Notes under the pieces: generated by a model
Seen by the model: only the letters and a program-made list of their open reading frames with translations
Told to the model about the DNA's origin: nothing
Databases searched by the model: none
NCBI RefSeq assembly: GCF_009707385.1
Contig: NZ_CP046115.1
Span: 4,154,001-4,218,000 of the forward strand
Direction: 5' to 3'
DNA: 64,000 nucleotides
Origin: Klebsiella oxytoca
GTDB taxonomy: Bacteria > Pseudomonadota > Gammaproteobacteria > Enterobacterales > Enterobacteriaceae
Shown: one piece after another, positions 63,991-64,000 of the stretch
How the letters are laid out: every line of letters begins with the position of its first letter
How positions within the stretch are numbered: position 1 is the stretch's first letter
Program-made: the position numbers and the translations under genes

Positions 63991-64000
63991 AATAAGCACT

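Overview
The window is a chromosomal segment of a GC-rich member of the Enterobacterales. Gene order follows the Escherichia coli backbone from nrdHIEF through proVWX, ygaZH, emrRAB, luxS-gshA, csrA-alaS-recX-recA, mltB, srl, norRVW, hydN-hypF, asc, hyc and hyp to fhlA, and the proteins resemble their E. coli counterparts over nearly full length. Several insertions absent from E. coli K-12 point to Klebsiella/Raoultella or a close relative: a second, long 2-isopropylmalate synthase with an AraC-type regulator, a ZniCBA-like zinc ABC transporter, a NixA/HoxN-type nickel permease behind hypF, and a family 1 glycosidase behind fhlA. The species cannot be fixed from sequence reading alone.

Layout. 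1-4.2 kb: end of an AhpD-like gene, then the class Ib ribonucleotide reductase operon nrdHIEF. 4.2-7.9 kb: the osmoprotectant ABC transporter proVWX behind a proU-type promoter. 8.1-12.7 kb: the ygaZH valine exporter and the emrRAB multidrug system. 12.8-15.2 kb: leuA-like gene and convergent araC-type regulator. 15.2-18.6 kb: luxS, the sRNA MicA, gshA, yqaA, yqaB. 18.7-20.7 kb: a BON lipoprotein, a tRNA operon (one tRNA-Ser and four tRNA-Arg, with a repeat family between the tRNAs), csrA. 20.9-25.9 kb: alaS, recX, recA, pncC. 26.1-28.7 kb: zinc ABC transporter behind a Zur-like box, with a possible 29-residue membrane peptide. 28.8-35.2 kb: mltB and the sorbitol (glucitol) operon srlAEBD-MR-gutQ. 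35.2-39.5 kb: norR and divergent norVW. 39.8-43.6 kb: hydN-hypF-nickel permease. 43.7-47.9 kb: ascG/ascFB. 48.3-60 kb: formate hydrogenlyase hycABCDEFGHI and the divergent hypABCDE maturation operon. 60.2-62.3 kb: fhlA. 62.5-63.9 kb: glycosidase.

The right half forms one physiological unit. FhlA with sigma-54 drives the divergent hyc and hyp operons and probably hydN-hypF-nickel permease, so that hydrogenase-3 subunits, the CN/CO ligand and nickel insertion machinery, the maturation protease (HycI) and nickel import would rise together when formate accumulates. Sigma-54 promoters and similar TGTC(A/G)..CGACA-type inverted repeats are visible at three places in this regulon. NorR with sigma-54 controls the neighbouring nitric-oxide reductase in the same way.

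REP/BIME clusters occur only between about 32.8 and 62.6 kb, mainly at convergent gene ends; one has tandem 185-bp units and has supplied the stop codon of hycI. I saw no prophage, insertion sequence, CRISPR array or obvious pseudogene. Most of the window is well-known core genome. The less ordinary parts are the tRNA-linked repeats, the possible peptide ahead of the zinc transporter, the nickel permease inside a probable FhlA operon, and the accessory leuA/araC pair.
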